Assembly (NCBI GenBank): GCA_018702715.1
Contig: JABIYQ010000384.1
Span: 1 to 10,973 of the forward strand
Length of the DNA stretch: 10,973 bases
Reading direction: 5' to 3'
DNA from: Desulfobacula sp.
Lineage (GTDB): Bacteria; Desulfobacterota; Desulfobacteria; Desulfobacterales; Desulfobacteraceae
The notes under the pieces: generated by a model
Seen by the model: only the letters and a program-made list of their open reading frames with translations
What the model was told of the DNA's origin: nothing
The model's database searches: none
Position numbers and translations under genes: made by a program
Shown here: piece by piece, positions 1 through 7,058 of the stretch
Numbering within the stretch: position 1 is the first letter of the stretch
How the letters are laid out: every line of letters starts with the position of its first letter

Positions 1-1
1 T

Positions 2-1429
2 ATTTTTGCTTCAGCCCCTCAAAACGTTCTCCAGGGACTTCACATTTTTACTTATTTTGTTCATGATCTGACATTTTTCTTTTTCTTATGCTTTTTACCT
101 CTGGGAAAACATTTTCATGTTATTACATCTGTTTTTAATGTCTTTTTTATGAGGGTTCAGAAAGGTAAAATAAAGCCGGTCATGCATGGTGTTTCCGATG
201 ACAAACTGGATGATCTTGAATCTTTTGGTGTGAAAAAACTTGAAGATTTTACCTGGAAGCATATGCTGGATTTTTACTCCTGTGCCGACTGCGGGAGATG
301 TTCTGATCATTGCCCTGCCAATGCGGCGGGACGGCCTTTATCCCCCCGGTTTATTACGATTAAGGCAAGGGATTTGATGTTTAAAAACTATCCCCTTTCA
401 GGCGAGATTTATAAGAGTAAGCTGTTGGTGGAAGATATTTATACGGAAGACGAAATCTGGTCCTGCACCACCTGTGGTGCCTGTGAAGAAGAGTGCCCAC
501 TGGGTATTGAATATATTGATAAAATGGTGGATTTACGCAGGGGAATGGTGGACGAAGGCATGGTTCCCCAGTCTCTGCAGAAACCCTTGAAAGCCCTTGA
601 AAAAAGGGGTAACCCTTACGGAAAAATGGAGAAAAAGAGAGCCGACTGGACAAAGGATAAAGAATTTAAAGCAAGCTGGCAGATCAAAGATCTTGCCAAG
701 GATAAGGCGGATACCCTTTATTTTGTCGACAGTATTACATCCTATGATGATGATATGCAGGATATTGCAAGACGAACCTCTATAATTCTTAGTAAGGCAG
801 GGATTGATTTCGGTATACTTGGTAAGAAGGAAAAGGACAGCGGGAATGAGGCCCTGCGGTTTGGTGAGGAAATGCTGTATCAGGATTTAAAAGAACAAAA
901 TAATGAAGCAATTACACAAAGTGGTGTTAAGCAGATTGTAACAGCAGACCCCCATGCCTATAATGCATTGAAAAATGACTACACTGACCTTCCCCCTGTT
1001 AAGCATATCAGCCAGGTGGTTGCCCAAAAAATTGGTACGGGAGAGCTTGATCTTAAACCCTGCCAGAATCCTGAAAAGGTTTATGTCTATCACGATCCCT
1101 GTTATCTGGGACGGCACAATGGAATATATGAAGATCCAAGACAGGCCCTTGATGCTATTGACGGATTAACAAGAGTAGAGCTTGAAAAGAGCCGGGACCG
1201 ATCCTTTTGCTGCGGCGGCGGTGGATTAATGCTTTTCTATGAACCGGAAGAAGAGACACGAATGGGAGTTTTAAGGGTCAATATGGCTGCTGAGGCCGGA
1301 GCAAACGTTATTGTAACTGCCTGTCCTTTCTGCCTGGTCAATATCCAGGATGCGATAAAGGTTGCAGGACAAGAAGGAGAGATGGAAGCTTTGGATTTTA
1401 CGAAGTTAATAGAGCAGCACTTATTTTAA
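2..1429 (+). CDS. CCG-domain Fe-S oxidoreductase, EtfAB:quinone oxidoreductase type (5' end outside window)
   Basis: The frame is open from the first complete codon (2-4) with no stop, so the ATG at 149 is internal and the gene starts upstream. Codons 2-148 encode the end of a NarI-like haem-b membrane domain: an aromatic hydrophobic stretch, then a segment with GKHFH. Two 4Fe-4S ferredoxin motifs follow (CADCGRCSDHCP at 281-316, CTTCGACEEECP at 464-499). Next come two CCG-type domains. The second is complete, with DPCYLGR (Cys at 1100), CCGGGG (1208) and CPFC (1322-1333). The first has lost its cysteines. Proteins of this layout oxidise EtfAB and reduce membrane menaquinone (EMO/DUF224 type), linking acyl-CoA dehydrogenases to the respiratory chain. 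It lies 65 nt before etfB on the same strand, which fits that role. Family assignment is firm; the exact electron acceptor is inferred. Confidence 0.9.
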   Translation: MFASAPQNVLQGLHIFTYFVHDLTFFFFLCFLPLGKHFHVITSVFNVFFMRVQKGKIKPVMHGVSDDKLDDLESFGVKKLEDFTWKHMLDFYSCADCGRCSDHCPANAAGRPLSPRFITIKARDLMFKNYPLSGEIYKSKLLVEDIYTEDEIWSCTTCGACEEECPLGIEYIDKMVDLRRGMVDEGMVPQSLQKPLKALEKRGNPYGKMEKKRADWTKDKEFKASWQIKDLAKDKADTLYFVDSITSYDDDMQDIARRTSIILSKAGIDFGILGKKEKDSGNEALRFGEEMLYQDLKEQNNEAITQSGVKQIVTADPHAYNALKNDYTDLPPVKHISQVVAQKIGTGELDLKPCQNPEKVYVYHDPCYLGRHNGIYEDPRQALDAIDGLTRVELEKSRDRSFCCGGGGLMLFYEPEEETRMGVLRVNMAAEAGANVIVTACPFCLVNIQDAIKVAGQEGEMEALDFTKLIEQHLF

Positions 1430-1494
1430 AATAAATAAGTTACAGGTTTAGAGTAAAAAATTTGTGACGGATAATTGATTTAAAGGAGGCAATA

Positions 1495-2280
1495 ATGGAA
1501 ATTTTGGTATGTGTCAAGAGAGTACCGGATACTGCTGAGAATGAATTTGAACTCAACAGTGCAGGCAATGATCTTGATCGTGATGATCTGGTATATTCTG
1601 TCAATGAATGGGATAATTATGCTGTTGAAGAAGCCATTCAGATTGTTGATAAAGTGGGAGGAAGTGTGACGGTTATCACTGTTGGTGATGATGAATCAGA
1701 AGAAGTGTTAAGGCGTGAGATGGCTATGGGTGCCAATAATGGAATCCTTCTTTGTGATGAGGGGTTTGAAGGATCTGATGGCAGGGGAATTGCCACTATT
1801 CTTACGGCAGAAGCCCAAAAAGGAAATTACGATCTGATTCTGTCAGGTGCCCAGGCAGATGAAGGGGCAGGTCAGATTGGCGGAATGCTGGCTGCAATGC
1901 TGGATTACCCCTATGCATCCCTGGTGAATAAAATTGAGGTTGGAGACGGTAAAATTACAGTGGGCAGGGAGATTGAGGGTGGAAATCAGGAAATGAATGA
2001 TATACAGCTTCCCTGTGTTCTTTCTATTCAGACAGGTATTAATGAGCCCCGTTATGTAGGTATCAGGGGAATCAGAAAGGTTGCCAGTGTCGATATCCCT
2101 GTTAAGGGAGCCGGCGATCTTGGTATTGATACTGCAAGTGTCGGAGAAGCCGGTTCAAAAACCAAAAGAGTTGATTATTTTGTCCCTGATATGGGTGAAG
2201 GCGCTGAGATGCTGGAAGGTTCCACGGACGAGATCATTGAAAAGCTGATTGAGAAGCTTAAAGCAAAAGGAGGGCTTTGA
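1495..2280 (+). CDS. etfB: electron transfer flavoprotein subunit beta
   Basis: This encodes 261 residues, the usual length for EtfB, the AMP- or FAD-binding subunit of the soluble electron transfer flavoprotein. The N-terminus MEILVCVKRVPDT is typical of the family. Middle motifs include DLILSGAQADEGAGQIGGMLA and the EtfB signature region REIEGGNQEMNDIQLPCVLS, with the EGG, Q and P-C-V-L pattern. The start is well supported by AAAGGAGG at 1482-1489, five bases before the ATG. EtfB pairs with EtfA to take electrons from acyl-CoA dehydrogenases; the neighbouring Fe-S oxidoreductase is the likely electron acceptor. It ends only 2 bases before the etfA ATG, so the two are almost certainly co-transcribed and translationally coupled. 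Confidence 0.97.
   Translation: MEILVCVKRVPDTAENEFELNSAGNDLDRDDLVYSVNEWDNYAVEEAIQIVDKVGGSVTVITVGDDESEEVLRREMAMGANNGILLCDEGFEGSDGRGIATILTAEAQKGNYDLILSGAQADEGAGQIGGMLAAMLDYPYASLVNKIEVGDGKITVGREIEGGNQEMNDIQLPCVLSIQTGINEPRYVGIRGIRKVASVDIPVKGAGDLGIDTASVGEAGSKTKRVDYFVPDMGEGAEMLEGSTDEIIEKLIEKLKAKGGL
2267..2274 (+). promoter_or_regulatory. etfA ribosome binding site
   Basis: AAGGAGGG lies inside the last codons of etfB, 8 nt before the ATG at 2283. Its spacing favours that ATG over the in-frame TTG at 2277, which would sit only 2 nt away. Confidence 0.8.
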
Positions 2281-2282
2281 TC

Positions 2283-3251
2283 ATGACACAGATTTTTGCA
2301 TATATCCCATTTAGTAACGGTGTGGCTGAAGATATAGCCCAGGAGTATCCGACCGCTGCCGGGAAGATTGATGAGAGCGCATCTTTAACAGCTATTGTAA
2401 CGGGATCAGGAGCTGATCTTGATAAAGTAGCAAATGATATGACCTCTATTTATTCACAAGTGATAAAAGTTGATCATGCAGATCTTGGCTACCCCAATGC
2501 AGAGGTGGTCAGAAAAGCATTGGTGAATATCATTCCTTCCGATGCCATTTTTCTTGTTGCCCACAATACTTTTGGAATGGATTTAGGCCCTGGTTTATCA
2601 GTTAAAATGGATTCAGCTTATGCAGCTGATATAGTCGATTTTGAGGGTATCGATGGAACAACTTTGAAGGCAGTGCGTCAGGAACTTGGCGGGGCTGTCA
2701 GCACCCATGTGACCGTTGACATCTCTTCCGGAGCAGTTCTGACAGTCAGACCGGGATCTTTTGCACCCGTTGAAAAAGGATCAGCCGGCGGGTCAGTGGT
2801 TGATAAATCCAGTGATGCAGGTGATCTTTCAACAAAAAGAAAATTTCTTGAAATTGTTGCAGCAGAAGTGGGTGATGTTGATATTACTAAATCTGATGTG
2901 CTTGTTTCTGTTGGCCGTGGTATTGAGGATGAAGATAATATCGATATTGCCCAGGAACTTGCTGAAGCAATGAACGCTGTTGTATCCTGCTCAAGACCGA
3001 TTGTGGATGCTAAATGGCTCGAGAAATCACGCCAGGTTGGAACTTCAGGCCAGACAGTTAAGCCTAAAGTATACATGGCCATGGGTATTTCAGGCTCTTT
3101 TCAGCATCTGGGCGGTATAAAAGGCAATCCGTTTATTGTTGCAGTTAACAAGAATCCAAAAGCACCGATTTTTCAGGTAGCAGATGTTGGTATTGTTGAA
3201 GATATTCTTGATTTTATGCCTGAGCTTACCGAAGCAATTAACGATCTTTAA
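2283..3251 (+). CDS. etfA: electron transfer flavoprotein subunit alpha
   Basis: This encodes 322 residues from the ATG at 2283, chosen because of the Shine-Dalgarno site 8 nt upstream. EtfA binds FAD through its C-terminal half, and the hallmarks are all visible there: LVSVGRGIEDEDN, a CSRPIVD arginine, the flavin-binding GTSGQTVKPKVY, and MGISGSFQHLGGIKG with IVAVNKN, which matches the EtfA signature apart from F where I or V is usual. The final NKNPKAPIFQVADVGIVED is also standard. With EtfB it forms the soluble carrier between acyl-CoA dehydrogenases and the membrane Fe-S oxidoreductase encoded first in this operon. No truncation is seen. It is the last gene of the unit, since a strong terminator follows 21 nt after the stop. 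Confidence 0.97.
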   Translation: MTQIFAYIPFSNGVAEDIAQEYPTAAGKIDESASLTAIVTGSGADLDKVANDMTSIYSQVIKVDHADLGYPNAEVVRKALVNIIPSDAIFLVAHNTFGMDLGPGLSVKMDSAYAADIVDFEGIDGTTLKAVRQELGGAVSTHVTVDISSGAVLTVRPGSFAPVEKGSAGGSVVDKSSDAGDLSTKRKFLEIVAAEVGDVDITKSDVLVSVGRGIEDEDNIDIAQELAEAMNAVVSCSRPIVDAKWLEKSRQVGTSGQTVKPKVYMAMGISGSFQHLGGIKGNPFIVAVNKNPKAPIFQVADVGIVEDILDFMPELTEAINDL

Positions 3252-3272
3252 GAATATTTAAATTTTTTTTTT

Positions 3273-3307
3273 AAAAGGGGCCTGGAATTGTTATACAGGC
3301 CCCTTTT
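3273..3307 (+). terminator. Rho-independent terminator of the etf operon
   Basis: AAAAGGGGCCTG (3273-3284) pairs perfectly with CAGGCCCCTTTT (3296-3307) around an 11-nt loop, and the T-run continues to 3308. The AAAA/TTTT flanks make it potentially bidirectional. Confidence 0.93.
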
Positions 3308-3326
3308 TGCTCTTATCCGGCCACAA

Positions 3327-4859
3327 ATGCGTTGCAACTTATCCGCCATAGAATCCATTGAAGCGACCACTGAAATCATTGATGTGGAGATGGGCAAAAA
3401 CCCGGAGTATTTGACGGTAGGCAAAACACCCATTGAAAGGGTCCACAAATTGCTGTCAAAGCTGCACTCTATAAGGGTTAGCAAGGGTAGGGGCTCCCAG
3501 GTTTCCAAAGAAGCGGAGGCATTGTTGCACAAATTTGTGCAACAGGTAGAGTTAATTTTCAAAAACCTGCCTAAGCAATTGAAATGGCGATCTTTTTTGA
3601 CGCATGATTTGATTTTATTAATCGACATTCCCTTAAAAGTTCAAAAAGCATCCGTAAAACTTGACTTGAACAAAGCCCAGACCAAAGCGCTGGCAAAGCT
3701 TGAACAGGTATCCGGCAAGGCGTTTCACGATGTCACCCAAAAAGATTGTATCCCGTTAAAAAATCAAAACAAGCTTCTTTTAACAACACCTGCATTAAAT
3801 GAATTCAGTGCAAGAGAAATCCAGGCGTTTGCTGAAGATATAGAAAAAACAAATTTAAGAAATCAACAAAGAATAGACACGGCTCAATGCGAATTTCCCA
3901 CACAGATTAAAATCGCCGTGATGACACGCCTGGGGCTCCCGCTTGTTCGTATTGCCCGGCGGTTGAATATCCACAGGGAAACCATTTCAAAATATGCCCA
4001 AAAAAACCAGAGGCTTTTTAAAAAAATTCATCAGGAGTTTAAAGCGGGAACCGCTATCCCTGACATAGCTGAAAAGCATGGTGCTCCCCAGTCCCTGGTA
4101 TGGTCTGTGGTTTTCCAGGAAAAAACAGACCTGGAACGATTCAAGGCTTTAAACTGGGGATTGCGGGCATGGGATAACCTGTATTTCAATGATGTGGATC
4201 ACAGGTTCGGCGATCCCTGGCCCGGAAGAATCCCTGCCCAGCTCGTTGCTCACATACTGTTTTACTTTACAAGGCAAAATGATCTTGTGCTGGATCTCAT
4301 GGCAGGCGGGGGTGTGGTTTCAGACACCTGTCTTGCCTTTAACAGGAGATGCTGGTCTTTTGATATTTCGGACCGGGTGAAAACAAGGCCGGAAATAGAA
4401 CCCTTTGTGTGGGATCACAAAAACATGTCCTGGCCAGTTAAGGACGGTAAAAAACCGGATCTTATCTTTTTTGGTCCCCCCTATTTTAAAAAAATGGCAG
4501 CCCATTACATGAAAGGCAGTATTTCTGATTTTTCCCGGCCCCAGTATTTAAATTTTTTTAAAACGGTTTTTACTCTTTTAAGAAAGCATTCAAAACCCTT
4601 CACCCGAATGGCATTTCTAAATGCAGACTACAGAGATTTCCAGGGGGTTGCAGCCCTTGATGAAAACCCGGATAACGCCATCCTGATGTTAACCTATGGG
4701 AAACTGCTTGAGACCTGCGGATGGAAAGTCACTCATTTACTGGACTGCCCTCTTTCAACTGAAAGGTTTACCGGAACTATGGTAAACAGAATGCACGAAA
4801 AAAGAACCCTGGGTGTTGTCAGAAGAACCTTGATCATTGGAGACGCTAATATCCTTTAA
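3327..4859 (+). CDS. DNA methylase-like protein with central helix-turn-helix; catalytic motif altered
   Basis: The C-terminal half looks like an amino-methylating DNA methyltransferase. An AdoMet-binding motif DLMAGGGVV starts near 4293, followed by CWSFDI. The catalytic motif PDLIFFGPPYF includes GPPY at 4473-4484, where the family has (D/N/S)PPY. Upstream, codons from about 3906 (IKIAVMTRLGLPLVRIARRL) and the following NIHRETISKYA look like a helix-turn-helix. The N-terminal 110 or so residues are not recognised; AIESIEATTEIID and KTPIERVH faintly resemble transposase segments, so a fusion or junction is possible. The frame is open back to 3252 and includes a TTG at 3288, but that TTG lies in the terminator loop. 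I chose the ATG at 3327; ATG 3390 is another option and neither has a good ribosome binding site. The gene may be inactive, and its target sequence is unknown. Confidence 0.72.
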   Translation: MRCNLSAIESIEATTEIIDVEMGKNPEYLTVGKTPIERVHKLLSKLHSIRVSKGRGSQVSKEAEALLHKFVQQVELIFKNLPKQLKWRSFLTHDLILLIDIPLKVQKASVKLDLNKAQTKALAKLEQVSGKAFHDVTQKDCIPLKNQNKLLLTTPALNEFSAREIQAFAEDIEKTNLRNQQRIDTAQCEFPTQIKIAVMTRLGLPLVRIARRLNIHRETISKYAQKNQRLFKKIHQEFKAGTAIPDIAEKHGAPQSLVWSVVFQEKTDLERFKALNWGLRAWDNLYFNDVDHRFGDPWPGRIPAQLVAHILFYFTRQNDLVLDLMAGGGVVSDTCLAFNRRCWSFDISDRVKTRPEIEPFVWDHKNMSWPVKDGKKPDLIFFGPPYFKKMAAHYMKGSISDFSRPQYLNFFKTVFTLLRKHSKPFTRMAFLNADYRDFQGVAALDENPDNAILMLTYGKLLETCGWKVTHLLDCPLSTERFTGTMVNRMHEKRTLGVVRRTLIIGDANIL

Positions 4860-5254
4860 AAAGTATTCATTCAAACGAATTATGCCGAGCAAATCACCTG
4901 GAAAAGCCTTGGCTGTGCCGTTGATGAAAACCCGGATATTGGGGTTGGTTATTTTTAAATAAAATGTTGACTGGCAGGGATAGTCCGGGGGCTTTTTTAA
5001 CCATAGATACCCAACCCTATGCCAGAAGTAAACCCTTCGGTAAGAATTTTCTTATACTAAAAAATGATTTTTCAAATCTGAAAATCAAAATTTTATTCAG
5101 CAAAATATCAAACAAATTTTGGATACCAGATATTGTGGCGGGCATTTTTTTGAAAAAATGAAGACTGCACGTTATAGTCCTCCCTTGGGTTTCAGTCGAA
5201 AAAATACTTCTTGAAAATTTTAATGATACCGTTTGAATTGTTGAACATTGGAAG
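4860..5254. other. Gene-poor stretch, probably decayed coding DNA
   Basis: No convincing gene is seen. After the methylase stop the same frame stays open for 32 codons (4860-4955, ending GCAVDENPDIGVGYF, then TAA), but without a start or recognisable domain. It contains an 18-bp copy (4921-4938) of a methylase-gene sequence at 4657-4674. An open frame at 4964-5161 has an unremarkable AT-driven composition and I do not support it as a gene. Confidence 0.4.
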
Positions 5255-5504
5255 AATCAATTTAGATGCAAGTTATCATTGATTCTCGGGAAGGTGAAAA
5301 TTCTTTAATGATGCCATTATTGAAAATATGCTGTCCTGGCATCACTCGGGTTTTCATGTCTATATCGGTGACAGGATTTATCCTTCCGACAAAATTGGTC
5401 TTGGCAGCTTGGCCCGGTACATTGTCAGGGCCTGTTTTTCACAAGAGTGAATGCGTTATGTGCCGGATAAAGATTCTGAATTGGTTTGCCTTGATTCAGA
5501 ATGA
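5255..5504 (+). pseudogene. IS91-family transposase remnant
   Basis: The frame from about 5319 reads IENMLSWHHSGFHVYIGDRI and then LGSLARYIVRACFSQE, which matches the conserved core of IS91-type (Y2, rolling-circle-like) transposases: a SWRHSGF-V segment followed by ARYI-RA-FSQERM. Where the family has ERM, this copy has GAG TGA ATG (stop at 5448-5450), as expected from a single CGA to TGA change. The frame then continues (MRYVPDKDSELV) to a stop at 5502. Upstream, 5255-5299 reads NQFRCKLSLILGKVK in a different frame, fitting the preceding FR-KV segment after a frameshift near 5300. The N-terminal zinc-binding and catalytic parts and the C-terminus are absent, so it is certainly inactive. The family call rests on remembered motifs and should be confirmed by a protein search. 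Confidence 0.72.
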
Positions 5505-5513
5505 GAAAAAATA

Positions 5514-5546
5514 AAGGGCAGGAATCAAATTAATGATCCTGCCCTT
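5514..5546 (+). terminator. Terminator-like hairpin
   Basis: AAGGGCAGGA (5514-5523) pairs with TCCTGCCCTT (5537-5546), and TCA/TGA extend the stem inward past a one-base bulge (A5524). The loop is six bases. There is no proper T-run after it (TATGATGTCATTTT), so it may be a weak terminator or a mobile-element end rather than a classical terminator. Confidence 0.5.
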
Positions 5547-5600
5547 ATGATGTCATTTTATTAATCGTAAGAAAATTGGTGCGGTTAAAATTGAATATGT

Positions 5601-5657
5601 ATAGGAGTTATCGTAAGTTGGCCTCCTATCCAACATTACCGATAGTTCTTAACTTAC
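5601..5657. repeat. Compact structured element with mutually exclusive pairings
   Basis: Three inverted repeats overlap within 57 bases. ATAGGAG (5601-5607) matches CTCCTAT (5623-5629). GTAAGTT (5613-5619) matches AACTTAC (5651-5657). A longer bulged hairpin pairs 5605-5621 with 5630-5648. They compete for the same bases, so only some can form together. No gene follows closely in either direction, so a regulatory role is unproven; it could be a relic of a mobile-element end. Confidence 0.4.
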
Positions 5658-5758
5658 CTGGAAAGAAAAAGGTAGGGTCAAAACTCTCCGGCTTTATGAG
5701 CAAGAGCCGTCCCTTTGCAGGATGAAGCGGCTTGGAGATTTTTTGTTGCTGTGGAAAA

Positions 5759-5872
5759 ATTGATAGATGGGGGTCCGATGTTCCGTTCTCACTCCTGTTA
5801 CCTGAACCTAAACCCCATATCCACCCGGCCATCTACAAAACCATTTACGATGATATCGCAAAAAAAACGTAA
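5759..5872 (+). pseudogene. Possible 3' fragment of a decayed gene, unrecognised
   Basis: The frame ending in TAA at 5870-5872 reads RWGSDVPFSLLLPEPKPH followed by IHPAIYKTIYDDIAKKT. Its composition looks protein-like, unlike the low-quality frames around it. Just upstream, another frame reads VPLQDEAAWRFFVAVEK (to about 5758), so one frameshift near 5759 could join them. The ending loosely recalls the C-termini of FGGY sugar kinases, but this is too weak to name a product. Confidence 0.22.
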
Positions 5873-6033
5873 GCCACATCGAACATCACCTTTCCAAGGC
5901 GTGATTCTAACAACCCCCTTCACATAAACCAATCACAATCCATATCGCAAATAAATGTCAAATTTGGGGGGTCATGTTTAACCGTCGCGCCAGGGCTAAC
6001 TGTAAAGGATACTATTTTACGATCGTTTAGCGC

Positions 6034-6330
6034 TTATAATGACGGGCAATATTCAGTCCTGACCGTAATGGTCTTGTTCGTCGGGTTTGTTACGTTATTC
6101 TGATGCATCATGTCCCCCTGCCCAAAATAATCCAATGGTAATAAAAAATAAATGCTACTGGTATCTGAACCATCATCAATCGCATACCACATGCGTCTGA
6201 TCCTGTCATATGCTCTCTCCTCACAATCACTGTATACATTCTCTTCCCCAGCCCCAATAACACCGTCGCCTACCTATACGTTATTTATTACTTCAATCCT
6301 GAACATCGAATTATCGGTCTTCTTAGCCAT
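6034..6330 (-). pseudogene. 98-residue protein interrupted by one in-frame TAG, unrecognised
   Basis: Read from ATG at 6330, the minus strand gives MAKKTDNSMFRIEVINNV, then TAG at 6276-6274, then VGDGVIGAGEENVYSDCEE and a further 60 or so residues including MWYAIDDGSDTSSIYF and DYFGQGDMMHQNNV, ending TEYCPSL at a TAA (6036-6034). The whole 297-bp frame has only this one stop and its composition is balanced, which suggests real coding DNA with a nonsense change (CAG or AAG to TAG would restore it). No clear ribosome binding site precedes the ATG. No domain is recognised. Alternatives are chance openness, or amber readthrough if the host uses pyrrolysine. Confidence 0.4.
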
Positions 6331-6962
6331 AAGATATGTCAGGCTGCCAACACAATAGCAATCTTCTTGCGATGCCCTGCTATAACAGAAATCGCATGAT
6401 ATACCAAGGGCTTCCACGAGATCTAACCCTTGAAACAATCTGTGAACTTTGTGTCCACCGCTAATAATGAGGGGTATAAAACGATAACATGATCACCCCA
6501 TGACGAGTTCATTATGCTTAACAAAACTCATCCACTGGCGGCATTGTTCGGCATACTGAAAAACATACGAGCCAGTCCGAGGGCAATGATGGATATTTGA
6601 ATTATTCGATCTGACCCTTAAGGACAGCACCTTCCCTGGTATAATCAACAGACTGGCGAAAACTTTTGGCTTGATGCTGATAAGGTTGAGAGCAGGTAAC
6701 CCAACAATCATTATCGAGATGTTTATTTGTATAAACCAGCTATTAAACAGTATTGTTCGATTCTTGAATTTTCCAATCGTTGAACTGTTTAGAATACCAA
6801 ACCTAAGTTTGGTTTTCATAATTGCGGAATTTTTTAATTTTTTCAGGAATTTATTGACGAGTTCAATTCTAACACTTGTATCCATAGTCTACGGTATTTT
6901 TGAATTTTTCATACCGAGCCTAATAGCCAGTTATGTAGCGAGTTTAGTTTTGTTGCGAGTTA
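6331..6962. other. Gene-poor stretch with no supportable gene
   Basis: I see no recognisable gene here. A minus-strand frame at 6493-6885 encodes 130 residues, but its ATG has no ribosome binding site and the product matches nothing I know. The overlapping plus-strand frame at 6671-7003 is hydrophobic only because of its T-rich composition. A small hairpin ACCAAAC-CTAA-GTTTGGT lies near 6797-6815, and near 6934-6962 TGTAGCGAGTT is repeated as TGTTGCGAGTT. Confidence 0.4.
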
Positions 6963-7017
6963 CCCCGCCAGACCCCGCAGAGCCCGCCCCCTTTTTTAAA
7001 TAATACCCCGCCCGCCC
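6963..7017 (-). repeat. C-rich tract; G-quadruplex motif on the minus strand
   Basis: In otherwise AT-rich DNA, the plus strand has C-runs at 6963-6966, 6973-6976, 6983-6985, 6987-6991, 7006-7009, 7011-7013 and 7015-7017. On the minus strand, 6991-6963 reads as G-runs of 5, 3, 4 and 4 with loops of 1, 6 and 6 bases, which satisfies the usual G3+N1-7 quadruplex pattern. Three more G-runs lie 14 bases upstream of it on that strand. Confidence 0.6.
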
Positions 7018-7021
7018 TTCG

Positions 7022-7041
7022 TATAGACCTATTATAGACCT
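7022..7041 (+). repeat. Short direct repeat
   Basis: TATAGACCT occurs at 7022-7030 and again at 7033-7041, directly before the Shine-Dalgarno site of the next gene. It might be a binding site or slippage product. Confidence 0.5.
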
Positions 7042-7058
7042 GAGGAGGTATCAGGGCT

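Noticed and set aside
1421..1434. Perfect 14-bp palindrome TTATTTTAAAATAA at the end of the Fe-S gene
   Set aside because: It is all A and T and too weak to act as a terminator; probably chance in AT-rich DNA.
2277..2282. TTG 2277 as the etfA start
   Set aside because: It lies only 2 nt after the Shine-Dalgarno core; ATG 2283 has proper spacing and gives the normal N-terminus.
2678..3082. 134-codon minus-strand frame inside etfA
   Set aside because: It is a shadow of the well-supported etfA and is rich in Ser, Thr and Pro, as such shadows often are.
3248..3628. Minus-strand frame opposite the methylase 5' part
   Set aside because: No recognisable product and no ribosome binding site; it runs through the terminator.
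6331..6512. Minus-strand frame from ATG 6512 with one TAG
   Set aside because: Its two halves do not read like one protein as convincingly as the 6034-6330 frame, and nothing supports the start.
6671..7003. 110-residue hydrophobic plus-strand protein
   Set aside because: The hydrophobicity comes from T-rich DNA; there is no ribosome binding site, and the end runs into the C-rich tract as a Pro-rich tail.
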